From JBMDXB01 sp048594975 (GTDB lineage: Bacteria; Acidobacteriota; Vicinamibacteria; Vicinamibacterales; 2-12-FULL-66-21), in NCBI GenBank assembly GCA_048594975.1, contig JBMDXQ010000144.1:8176-72175 (forward strand): 64,000 nucleotides of DNA, given 5' to 3'. Under the pieces are notes generated by a model that was given only the letters and a program-made list of their open reading frames with translations, searched no databases and was not told the DNA's origin. Positions 46,491 to 54,638 of this stretch are shown here, in pieces (position 1 is the first letter of the stretch; every line of letters begins with the position of its first letter). Made by a program: the position numbers and the translations under genes.

Positions 46491-46772
46491 CTACGTCTTC
46501 TCGACCGGGTCGAGGAATCCCGCACGTTTTGCGGCTTCAAATCCGAAATCGTAGCAATCTGGCGGCTGGAAGAACAGCACACGTGCCGGTTTGGTCGCCT
46601 TCGGGTGCCGACGCTCCCACTCCTTGTCAGCAGAGCACTCGGCCGCGTGCTCAATTTTCCATTTTTCCCATTCGGTGCACTCGCGCCTGTGTGACATCTG
46701 CCACCAGCGCCCGTAATTGCGCCTGCCTCGCTGTGCCAGGAGTTCTTCTCGTGAGACGAACCTGAGAATCAT
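46491..46772 (-). CDS. Small hypothetical protein, 93 aa
   Basis: ATG 46772 is preferred; an in-frame start at 46802 is also possible. Trp- and charge-rich (RNYGRWWQMSHRRECTEWEK), with two cysteines. No family is recognised. Coding is suggested by composition only. Confidence 0.45.
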   Translation of the reverse strand: MILRFVSREELLAQRGRRNYGRWWQMSHRRECTEWEKWKIEHAAECSADKEWERRHPKATKPARVLFFQPPDCYDFGFEAAKRAGFLDPVEKT

Positions 46773-47673
46773 TGGCGTCGTCTGCGACACCGGAAGGACC
46801 AAGGCTTACGCCGACTGGTTTGGACATTCGTTTACCCGTGGCCAAAATGGGCCAGGGATCACATCTGGCGCGGGTTGCGCCTGGCACCGTGCCTGTCCAA
46901 GGGCCGGTTGCCGTCACCTCGCTTCGCGACGCGGTGAACTCCGGATGTCTCTACTAGTGTGACGCAGAATCGGCTCAGAGGCAAGTAGCGACGGAGCGGT
47001 TGGACGCACCGGTTGGAAAGTGATCCGCTCTTCGCTCGGGAAGTGATCCACCGGGAGGGAAGAGTCCCAGCCCTTGATGGAAAGCGGCCGAGCGAGCAGA
47101 AAGTGCGCTCGGCGGCGGATCTACTTCATGCCCCAGAGAGTGCCGAAAGCGTCCGAATGGTCATCGGAAATCGGGCGTGACGAGAAAGGACTGTCAACCG
47201 GGGAGGCCGACTCGCTTGGCTGAGCGCAGGAAGGCTGGCCACGTGATCTCGGTTCCCTCGCGTGGTTCAATGTCGAAACGTGTACACCGAGGTTCCTCCT
47301 GGCGCAGGAGAATCGAGCTGTGTGCATGAACGTATTCGGACTTTCTCACCGCGTTCTTTCCATATCTGGATTACGGAGTCTCCCTCACGCGCCGATCTCC
47401 GACCCATCGGATCAAGCTCACGTCAGAGCTCTTACCGTGCCCTCCGTCTTTCCGCCACTTTCATTCCGGCGGCGGCTGCGCTCGCCTCGTCCGCATGCCT
47501 CTCCGATCAAGATCACTGACATTGACAATCCAAGTTCTAGAGTCAGCGAAGGTCCCAGGAGCCTGATCGCGCTCGGCGGAGAATCCCTGTCCGCCTGCGA
47601 GAAATGGAGGCGTAACAACGACGTGCCCGTGCGGGGTTGCCCGCCCGCCGGACCTGGATTTTCGACATCCGTG
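46773..47673. other. Gene-poor stretch with IS21-like end remnant
   Basis: About 900 bases without a supported gene. At 47013-47051 the sequence carries two copies of GAAAGTGATCC/GGAAGTGATCC-type repeats (AAGTGATCCGC, then AAGTGATCCAC, 24 bases apart). These resemble the multiple terminal repeats of IS21-family elements. No istA or istB remains, so this is a relic at most. Confidence 0.4.
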
Positions 47674-48372
47674 ATGGAACTGAGGGTGCGGGCAATACGT
47701 TCCGTTGTTGCAGCCCACGACGAGTGGTGCGATCATCCGGGGAGAAGACCGTGGCTGTGGAGTATCCGTATGGTCGACAAGCTCTCGGGTGCCCGAACGC
47801 TCGCCAGAGAAATCGTAGCGCAGACGCTACCGGCAGATCGCGAAATGTTTCTCTGCTGGCTGGAGGAACTGAAGGCGCTTCGCGACCGCGACCTCTCGTT
47901 CCGCGAGAAGGCTATCGCGGTTGCGCGTCTGACCCACGATCGGCGCGGGGTGTGGCCCCTGGTGAAGATGACTGCTCGCACCCTGAGGAAGCACGGTTGG
48001 ACGGATCGTTCGTGGAAGGCGCGTCTCAGTGTGGGCGCAGTCGCCGCAACTTTGGCGTCTGTCGGAAGCGCAGGCGCAGGAATTGCGGCTCTCGGTGGAG
48101 CGATCGGAGTCCCTTTGTGGCTGGTGTTCGGAGCTGGGGGAATACTCGGCGGCACTCTGATCGACGAACTCCTGAAGGTGTTGCCGCCGCGGGGACCGAA
48201 GCACCCGACGGTCGTGGTTACGCCCGCATTTTTGCAGAAGCAACTGTCCGAACCGCCAGCCGGTGACGCAGAGATGGTAGCAAGCGGTGTGGCGGGAACC
48301 GAGCGGAGCCAGAGTGACCGAAAACAAATTGACCGGCAGACCTCCCGGTCCGTCGCTGGTTCTTCTCGCTGA
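47674..48372 (+). CDS. Membrane protein, 232 aa, unrecognised
   Basis: ATG 47674 is chosen; the frame is open upstream but has non-coding composition. The first ~105 residues are soluble and basic (KALRDRDLSFREKAIAVARL). Two hydrophobic segments follow (about 115-140 VGAVAATLASVGSAGAGIAA and 143-165 GVPLWLVFGAGGILGGTLID), then a hydrophilic tail. A helical cytosolic domain plus a two-span hairpin fits several small membrane effectors, but no family is recognised. Confidence 0.6.
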   Translation: MELRVRAIRSVVAAHDEWCDHPGRRPWLWSIRMVDKLSGARTLAREIVAQTLPADREMFLCWLEELKALRDRDLSFREKAIAVARLTHDRRGVWPLVKMTARTLRKHGWTDRSWKARLSVGAVAATLASVGSAGAGIAALGGAIGVPLWLVFGAGGILGGTLIDELLKVLPPRGPKHPTVVVTPAFLQKQLSEPPAGDAEMVASGVAGTERSQSDRKQIDRQTSRSVAGSSR

Positions 48373-48459
48373 GGATCCTGACGAAGAGCTCCGTTGCATC
48401 GAAGGGGAGTGTAGACACCTTCAACGTCACCACGAGGCATCTGATGCTGGCTTCACCCT

Positions 48460-49827
48460 TCAGCCATGCTTGTGAGAACTACTTGAGTTGAAGGTAGTAG
48501 GCCGGCTGGGGATCGATGACGAGACATTCGGACGGGCAAGGTCGGGCCAAGCAAGTCCCGAAGTCTTCAATAGACAGTCCTCCCACCATTCCCACCATTT
48601 TCCCTCGAGAATCGTTTCAGCGAGTGAAGCCACCCGGAGTTGGGCCACGTCCCCATTCTTGAGGGCATCGTCAATCAGGCGCCCGAAGGTATCCCACTCC
48701 ACCTTTTGACGTGAAGCAGTGAGCTCATTGCGCAGTCTGTTCCGAGCCAGGTGATCCGCGTTATCTTGGAGGCGCACGAGCGAATCTGACCATTGTGCCT
48801 TTTGAGCATGGATTTCCTTGCTGCGATCGCGTTCGTACCGCCATTGGTTCGCGGCCTCGACGGCGACATACAGGCGTCCGCGGTCTCGACTTTGCGTCGC
48901 ATCGTCAATGAGCTGCGCCAAGGCCGCCCATTCATTGTGGATTTGAGTTCGAGCCTGATTCAGGTGGTCAATAGCCCCTGCAATTGACGTGCGGTTGCCT
49001 GCCGAAGTCCTCGTGGTTTCACTTGAGGACTGACCATAGTCTGCGTGCGTTCGCAACGCCAGCCACCAAATGCCTCGCAGGAGCTCGATCGCCTCTCCTA
49101 GGCATCGCCCGTTCGGTTCTTCTCCGGCTTTCGGTTCGATGCTCCAGACGGGAGTCGTGTCCCACCCGGGCTCTGCGGGTGGGAATAGGAACTCTTCGTC
49201 ATATGCGAGGAGTTCAGGAACGACATTTGATAGTTGCTCGCGGGTCCCGCACAGAGCGATCCGATCAACGATTCGAACAAAGGTCGGATGACCACGTACC
49301 AGCCAGAAACCGCTAAACGGCATCGGCTCGACACCCTCCCATTCTGCCTCACATCGACGAACGAACATGTCTGGAAGCCTCGCAAATTCTCGCCAGCGCC
49401 GGCGATGTGACGTTACGGGAGCATCTAACGGAGTCTGACGGTCAACGGCGCCACAGGCGCGGCACTTCCACCGGGACGAGTCTTGAGAACACACGCACCC
49501 GCGGTGACTAACTTCGCCCCGGTCCTGGGCTGCGTCCGCCCAAGGCGGCGGGTACCCGTACGCGATCGGAACGAGTGCATCCGAGGCCTCACCACATCGA
49601 GGGCAGCGATCGGGGAGGTTCCGCCTGAGCGCTGCCCGTAGACTGGCGGCACCCTCGGCGCACCGACGCCACTGAGCTAGCCATAACCGCGCGAGACGCG
49701 TACGGTATGGCTCCGCAAACAGTTCGATCTCACGCAAGGCGCTCAGCAGAGCCCGGGCGTGTTGGCTACCTCTGATCTCATCTTGCAACGTATTGAACGT
49801 CGATTCCGGGGAGGAAGGCTTCCGCAT
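48460..49827 (-). CDS. Zinc-finger protein with helical C-terminus, 455 aa
   Basis: Unrecognised. Two CxxC pairs (RCPRCGEASDALV near residue 75 and WKCRACGAVDRQ near 120) suggest a zinc-binding module. Residues 280-420 are predicted helical and coiled-coil-like, with an internally repeated pattern: EWAALAQLIDDATQSRDRGR and EWDTFGRLIDDALKNGDVAQ are clearly related. The repeat could be a pair of helical hairpins. No enzymatic motif or signal peptide. Confidence 0.65.
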   Translation of the reverse strand: MRKPSSPESTFNTLQDEIRGSQHARALLSALREIELFAEPYRTRLARLWLAQWRRCAEGAASLRAALRRNLPDRCPRCGEASDALVPIAYGYPPPWADAAQDRGEVSHRGCVCSQDSSRWKCRACGAVDRQTPLDAPVTSHRRRWREFARLPDMFVRRCEAEWEGVEPMPFSGFWLVRGHPTFVRIVDRIALCGTREQLSNVVPELLAYDEEFLFPPAEPGWDTTPVWSIEPKAGEEPNGRCLGEAIELLRGIWWLALRTHADYGQSSSETTRTSAGNRTSIAGAIDHLNQARTQIHNEWAALAQLIDDATQSRDRGRLYVAVEAANQWRYERDRSKEIHAQKAQWSDSLVRLQDNADHLARNRLRNELTASRQKVEWDTFGRLIDDALKNGDVAQLRVASLAETILEGKWWEWWEDCLLKTSGLAWPDLARPNVSSSIPSRPTTFNSSSSHKHG

Positions 49828-50395
49828 AACGGCCTCAGCACATATGATGAACGAACCGCTCGGTCAATGCCAGATGCGATCTGAAGCGCCGTCCGCAGGT
49901 CTCTCGCTGCAACTCCCATGCAATTCCCCGGTCATGCGTGGCCACCGTGTTTTGTGGTGAGTAACTTCGGCGATCGCTCGCAACCATCCGACATGCGCGC
50001 CGGCTCTCGAGCGCCCGTGCCCTTCACCATCAGCGGCATGACCATTCTCATTCGAGTTCGCATCAGCTTAGTAGCGCAACGAGTACGCGCATCCCTTCCT
50101 CTCAGTCGCTCGCAGAACGCGTTGCTTGGAGGGCGCGGGCAGGCGTCTCCAGTAGCCGCAGGCGCATCGATTCAGGCGTGTCGTCAACCGCGGCCGCGAA
50201 CACCAGCGTCGTGCGGCAGGAAGCGTTCCGGTTCGTCGCCGGTCAGGACGCTTCGAAACTGTTAAACGCCGTCCATTCGGCCGTCGGACCGAGGGCGACT
50301 GCTGGCGGAGGCGTTGTTGAAGGGACTCCCAGCGCAAAGGCTAGAGTAGGACGTCGAAGTCATCGCGGGGAAATGACAGAGGAAGGGGATGACCG
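49828..50395. other. Gene-poor stretch
   Basis: About 570 bases. A minus-strand frame near 50200-50100 reads VFAAAVDDTPESMRLRLLET, a protein-like scrap that is soon interrupted. GGAAGGGG (50381-50388) is the ribosome-binding site of the next gene. Confidence 0.4.
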
Positions 50396-51418
50396 TTGAG
50401 CGAAAGGTCTCTGAAGCTGTTCTTCTCGCCGGCGTACGTCGCCGCACCATGCAACTTCGACACCGTACGCAAAGCGGGCTGGATCGCCGAGTCGCTGCAG
50501 CAGCGACCGATCCCAGGTGTGTGTCTCGAACCGCCGGCGCCGTTGACTGTGGAGGATCTCAGCGAGATTCACGATTCGGTGTACGCGAATGCCCTACGCA
50601 CCGGGGAACCGCGTGTGCTCGCCGAATCTTCGGGGTTGGAGTGGGACTCGGGGCTGTGGACTTCTGTAGCGGCATCGAATGGCGGTATCGTCGCAGCCGC
50701 GTTGCACGCGCTGGCAACAGGAAGGAACTCGGGATCGTTCTCCGCAGGCATTCACCACGCCCGCCGCGACAGGGGGATGGCCTTCTGCTCCCTAAACGGT
50801 CTGGCGCTGGCGGCCCGAGCGGCTCTTCAGGCAGGCGCGAGGCGGATACTGATCGCAGACTTTGACGCACACTGCGGAGGCGGCACCTACAGCCTCGTAC
50901 GCGACTGGCCCGAGGTGCATCACCTCGACATCGCGACCAGCGATTTCGACCGCTACGAGCCGAACGGCACGAACGCTACGCTCGACATCGTGACCGATGC
51001 AAGTACTTACCTGCCGACGCTCGTCGCGGCTCGGCTGGCCCCGCTCGATGGCGAGGCGTTCGATCTCGTGCTTCTCGGGGCTGGCGTTGATTGCCACGAG
51101 GGCAACGGTGGTCCTTGGGGAATCACGTTCGAGTTCCTCGCGCACCGCGAGGCGACGATCTTCTCCTGGGCGGCGGCGCGCCGCGTCCCTGTCGCGTTCT
51201 GCTTGCTCGGCGGCTACCGTAGCACGGATCTTGAGGAGGAGGCTGTGTCACGGCTCCATCGAGTCGCCATAGCAGCGGCGGCGATCGCGAATCGTGGCGA
51301 CCTGTTGGACTCGCAGCGGATTATGGAGCTGGCGTCAACGCAGGACGGCATCGAGGGGTTCTCGTTCGACTCGACAGGGCGCAGGTATGACGCGAAGTCA
51401 TGGGACGAAAGTCCATGA
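50396..51418 (+). CDS. Histone-deacetylase-superfamily amidohydrolase
   Basis: 340 residues from a TTG at 50396, which has AGGAAGGGG at a good distance. HDAC/AcuC/APAH-fold motifs: GIHHARRDRGMAFCSLNGLA (tandem His and the Asn/Gly loop), LIADFDAHCGGGT (zinc-binding Asp and His), and LLGAGVDCHEGNGG (third zinc-binding Asp). The active site appears intact. Bacterial members deacetylate acetyl-lysine, acetylpolyamines or other amides. It precedes the ADP-ribose hydrolase fusion on the same strand. A deacetylase together with ADP-ribosyl hydrolases suggests modification-reversal functions. Confidence 0.8.
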   Translation: MSERSLKLFFSPAYVAAPCNFDTVRKAGWIAESLQQRPIPGVCLEPPAPLTVEDLSEIHDSVYANALRTGEPRVLAESSGLEWDSGLWTSVAASNGGIVAAALHALATGRNSGSFSAGIHHARRDRGMAFCSLNGLALAARAALQAGARRILIADFDAHCGGGTYSLVRDWPEVHHLDIATSDFDRYEPNGTNATLDIVTDASTYLPTLVAARLAPLDGEAFDLVLLGAGVDCHEGNGGPWGITFEFLAHREATIFSWAAARRVPVAFCLLGGYRSTDLEEEAVSRLHRVAIAAAAIANRGDLLDSQRIMELASTQDGIEGFSFDSTGRRYDAKSWDESP

Positions 51419-51507
51419 GCAGACCTGTCACAGCGTGGCGGTAAGCTCCGAGGTGCTGGAGGCACACGACGCCATCGGTCCCATTCAACGACGACCTCCG
51501 CCACTTT

Positions 51508-51828
51508 GTGGACTCGACCTGCTGGACGTTCGCAAGAACGTACGCCGCCACGTGGCCGCACGAGTATATGGTCAAGATGCCCGAGAATGCGGCGATGCTC
51601 CTCGCGCTGGCGCAGCACATCTTCGAGCACGGCGTCGAAGGCCGCTTCTACTCGCAGGTCCGCAAGTACCATCACGAGCACGGGAAGGTGTACTGGACGA
51701 TGGACGACTCGGCCGAGTCCACGACGCTCGTCAACCGGTGCAACAAAGACCAGACCTACGAGGCGAGGCTCGCGGCGGGCACGCTGCCTGGACGATCGAG
51801 CCGGAATGTGCCGTACCGGCGCGGATGA
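51508..51828 (+). CDS. Small Trp-rich PHEY-motif protein, copy 2
   Basis: 106 residues from GTG 51508. Codons just before the start (FNDDLRHF) look coding but have no in-frame ATG/GTG, so the true 5' end may have been lost. CWTFARTYAATWPHEYMVK and KVYWTMDD match the protein at 36075-36506. It sits between the HDAC-like gene and the ADP-ribosylglycohydrolase fusion. Function unknown. Confidence 0.65.
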   Translation: MDSTCWTFARTYAATWPHEYMVKMPENAAMLLALAQHIFEHGVEGRFYSQVRKYHHEHGKVYWTMDDSAESTTLVNRCNKDQTYEARLAAGTLPGRSSRNVPYRRG

Positions 51829-51835
51829 TCGACGA

Positions 51836-53638
51836 ATGCACACGGCCACGACGTTGAACCGCTACCACGGCGCGTTGCTGGGGCTTGCCTGTGGCGACGC
51901 GCTCGGGACCACGCTCGAATTCCGAGACCGGGGCACCTTCACGCCCATCGCAGACATGATCGGCGATGGACCATTCGACCTCGAGGCCGGCGAGTGGACC
52001 GACGACACGTCGATGGCCATGTGCTTGGCGGAAAGCCTCATCGAGCGCGGATTCGATCCGCTCGATCAGATGCGACGGTACGTCCGATGGTCGAAGGATG
52101 GCTACTGGAGCAGCAACGGGCGCTGTTTCGACATCGGAGGAACGGTCGCCGTGGCGCTTCATCGATTCCAGGCAACCGGCGACCCGATGGCGGGGATTAC
52201 CGATACGAGGAATGCCCCGAACGGCTCGCTGATGCGCCTTGCCCCTGTGCCACTGCGGTACGCCGCGAAGCCGGCCGAAGCCGTGCGGCTCGCCGCTGAG
52301 AGCTCGAAGACGACGCACGGCGCCCGCGAGGCGGTCGATGCGTGCCGGTACTTCGCGGCGCTGCTCGTCGGCGCGTTGGAGGGCCGCGACAAGCGTAAGC
52401 TCCTCTCGCCGGCGTACGCGCCCGAGGGGGTTGACTGGTCCGCCGAACCGCTCGCGCCGGCCATCGCGGCGGTCGCCGCAGGCGGCTTCAAGACGAAGAG
52501 TGAAGCCAGATCCGCGCCACCGGGTACCGTCGTCCACACGCTCGAAGCCGCGTTGTGGGCCTTCTTCCGCTCGAGCGACTTCCGCGAAGGCGCGCTCCTC
52601 GCGGTCAACCTCGGCGAGGACGCTGACACGACGGGCGCGGTGTACGGCCAGCTGGCCGGCGCCTACTACGGCGTGGATGCCATCCCAACGGAATGGCGAG
52701 AGCGGATCGTCAGACGGGACGAAATCCTCCGATTCGCCACGAGGCTCTTCGAGCTGGCCTGGTCGGACCGAGCAACGGGAAAGTCGACGCAGACTGCGGC
52801 CACCCGGCACGTGCCGCGCGACGTGGCGTCGCGGCTGGGCCACGAGACGCTGGGCATCCTCCGCACTGGCCGGTACCGTGCGCCGTCCGGCCGTCAGGTC
52901 GACGTGCTGGCAGCGCTCTGCGCTTCCCGGGACAGCACAACAGAGTACCCGCCGGATCTCGTGCTTCCGGCGCCGGCATCGAGCGGCACCACGACTCGGA
53001 TCACCGTCGTGAACGGGACCGTACTCGTCGCCGCTCGGCGCATGGCCGCGGATGGTCCCGTGGCGGCATTGAACTTCGTCTCCCCAATGGTCCCGGGCGG
53101 CGGCTTCCTGGTCGGCGCCCGCGCACAAGAGGAGTCGATCGCACGGTCCTCGGGCCTGGTCTACACGCTCGAGGGCCGCGCCATGTATGACTTCCACCAC
53201 GAGCGGTCCGACGCGTTGTACTCCGACTACGCGATCTACTCGCCGGACGTCCCGGTGTTCCGGCTCGACGACGGGGAGCTGCTCGACGAGCCGTGGCCGC
53301 TGTCGGTCGTGACGTGTGCCGCGGCAAACGGCGCGATGTTAAGGAGCGAAGCGCCGGAACGGCTCAGGGAGATTCCGGCCGTCATGGCACGCAGGACCGC
53401 GCGGGTACTGACCGTCGCAGCGCTCCACGGGGGGAAGCGATTCATCCTCGGCGCGTGGGGCTGCGGTGCCTTCGGCCTCGACCCGGAGATGATGGCCGCC
53501 GTCTTTCGCGACGCGCTTCAGGGGCCTTTCCGCGGCGTCTTCGACGAGATCGTGTTCGCGATCACCGACTGGTCGGAAGAGCGCCGCTTCATCGGTCCGT
53601 TCGAGCGCGCATTCGCGCGCGACCGGCTCGGCGCCTGA
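51836..53638 (+). CDS. ADP-ribosylglycohydrolase fused to a bacterial-type PARG
   Basis: 600 residues from ATG 51836. The N-terminal half is an ARH/DraG fold: YHGALLGLACGDALGTTLEF, EWTDDTSMAMCLAE (metal-binding TDD) and NLGEDADTTGAVYGQLAGAY (second metal site). The C-terminal half (from about residue 335) is a TIGR02452/microbial PARG domain: FVSPMVPGGGFLVGARAQEE, the GGG...QEE catalytic signature at about 420-433, and FILGAWGCGAFGLDP. ARH removes ADP-ribose from proteins or nucleic acids; PARG cleaves poly(ADP-ribose) or phosphoribosyl links. No ADP-ribosyltransferase is visible nearby. Confidence 0.85.
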   Translation: MHTATTLNRYHGALLGLACGDALGTTLEFRDRGTFTPIADMIGDGPFDLEAGEWTDDTSMAMCLAESLIERGFDPLDQMRRYVRWSKDGYWSSNGRCFDIGGTVAVALHRFQATGDPMAGITDTRNAPNGSLMRLAPVPLRYAAKPAEAVRLAAESSKTTHGAREAVDACRYFAALLVGALEGRDKRKLLSPAYAPEGVDWSAEPLAPAIAAVAAGGFKTKSEARSAPPGTVVHTLEAALWAFFRSSDFREGALLAVNLGEDADTTGAVYGQLAGAYYGVDAIPTEWRERIVRRDEILRFATRLFELAWSDRATGKSTQTAATRHVPRDVASRLGHETLGILRTGRYRAPSGRQVDVLAALCASRDSTTEYPPDLVLPAPASSGTTTRITVVNGTVLVAARRMAADGPVAALNFVSPMVPGGGFLVGARAQEESIARSSGLVYTLEGRAMYDFHHERSDALYSDYAIYSPDVPVFRLDDGELLDEPWPLSVVTCAAANGAMLRSEAPERLREIPAVMARRTARVLTVAALHGGKRFILGAWGCGAFGLDPEMMAAVFRDALQGPFRGVFDEIVFAITDWSEERRFIGPFERAFARDRLGA

Positions 53639-54020
53639 CGGCCGCCGCCCCGTCGCAGATCGATGAGGGCATCCCCGTGCCGGTCCGGTGAATGTCGAAG
53701 CCGGCGCCACCGTCTCACGGAGGGACGGCCGTCCTCCGAGCCCGAGGACGATCCGTCGTGCCGTCCGCAGATTCGCAGGAGAAATCGTGTCCGCCCCGTG
53801 GCACGGCTTCTGCTGGAGACACGACGACATCCGGAGCGACCCGCCGATCACCGGTGGGTCCGGCAACCTGGGACGGACAACCCAAGGTGCCTGCTTCCTC
53901 CCGGAAGCGATGCGGCCTCACCGCTGGTGAGGCAAAGAAGTGTCCGGCGCAGCCGGCGCTGCGCACTCTGGGTGTCATCGTCCGCCGGCGGCCTCCGGGC
54001 AGGCGGCTACAGGAGTGAAG
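53639..54020. other. Intergenic stretch with a doubtful small ORF
   Basis: About 380 bases. An ORF from GTG 53688 to 53930 (80 codons) has coding-like third-base bias (IVSAPWHGFCWRHDDIRSDP) but no recognisable family and a poor start. It is left unassigned. AGGAG at 54011-54015 serves the next gene. Confidence 0.4.
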
Positions 54021-54638
54021 ATGACATCCACGACGTTCACCTGGAAGCAGTTGATCCCGTTCGCATGGCTCGGCGACACGATCGCCGGGTGGTTCTCGCG
54101 GCTGGCTTTGCGAGTGATGCGCAGCCGCGGCGACGCTGGCGGGCGCTCGACGCACACCTGCACGGCGCCGGCGCAGAGCGAGAGTTCGCAGGACGAGAAG
54201 GACTCGCTCGCGCAGGTCATCGCTCACCTCGAGTACCTCGGCTACGAAGTGGACCCGCCTGAGCCGGACGGCTGGAGCTTCGCGCGCCACCCGCTGCGCT
54301 ACGACTTCCACCTGCGCACCGTCCCGTCGGGCATTCGGCTGCACTGCGCCGTGCAGACGGATGTCGCGGAGGGGAAGTCGCGGGCGGAGTGGCTCGACTA
54401 CCTGAACACATCAAACGCGCGGAGCCGGATCACGCACTTCTCGCTGTTCGAAGATCGCTATGGAATGTACGGCGTCAGGATGTCCGCGTTCGCCAGCGGC
54501 TCCTACAGCCGACGGACCTTCGCGATCGTGATGGACATGTGGCACGACGACGTGGACAGGATCCGCCGAAAGCCGGACTTCCTTCCTACGACATCGGCGA
54601 CCGCTGGCCAGGAGACGCCGGCCGTCACCGTTCATTGA
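54021..54638 (+). CDS. YbjN-like protein
   Basis: 205 residues from ATG 54021, preceded by AGGAG. The N-terminus has a short hydrophobic/basic stretch (WLGDTIAGWFSRLALRVMRS) that could associate with membrane. The C-terminal ~130 residues (LEYLGYEVDPPEPDGWSFAR, IRLHCAVQTDVAEGKSRAEW, EWLDYLNTSNARSRITHFSL) resemble the YbjN / secretion-chaperone-like fold. It converges with the NERD helicase gene, overlapping its end by seven bases. Function unknown. Confidence 0.6.
   Translation: MTSTTFTWKQLIPFAWLGDTIAGWFSRLALRVMRSRGDAGGRSTHTCTAPAQSESSQDEKDSLAQVIAHLEYLGYEVDPPEPDGWSFARHPLRYDFHLRTVPSGIRLHCAVQTDVAEGKSRAEWLDYLNTSNARSRITHFSLFEDRYGMYGVRMSAFASGSYSRRTFAIVMDMWHDDVDRIRRKPDFLPTTSATAGQETPAVTVH

Noticed and set aside
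51836..53638. DarTG-like toxin-antitoxin locus
   Set aside because: No DarT-like ADP-ribosyltransferase is present and the hydrolase domains are ARH and PARG, not the DarG macrodomain arrangement.
53688..53930. 80-codon ORF between the ARH-PARG fusion and the YbjN-like gene
   Set aside because: Third-base bias is suggestive, but high GC gives similar bias in several frames here; no family or start support.
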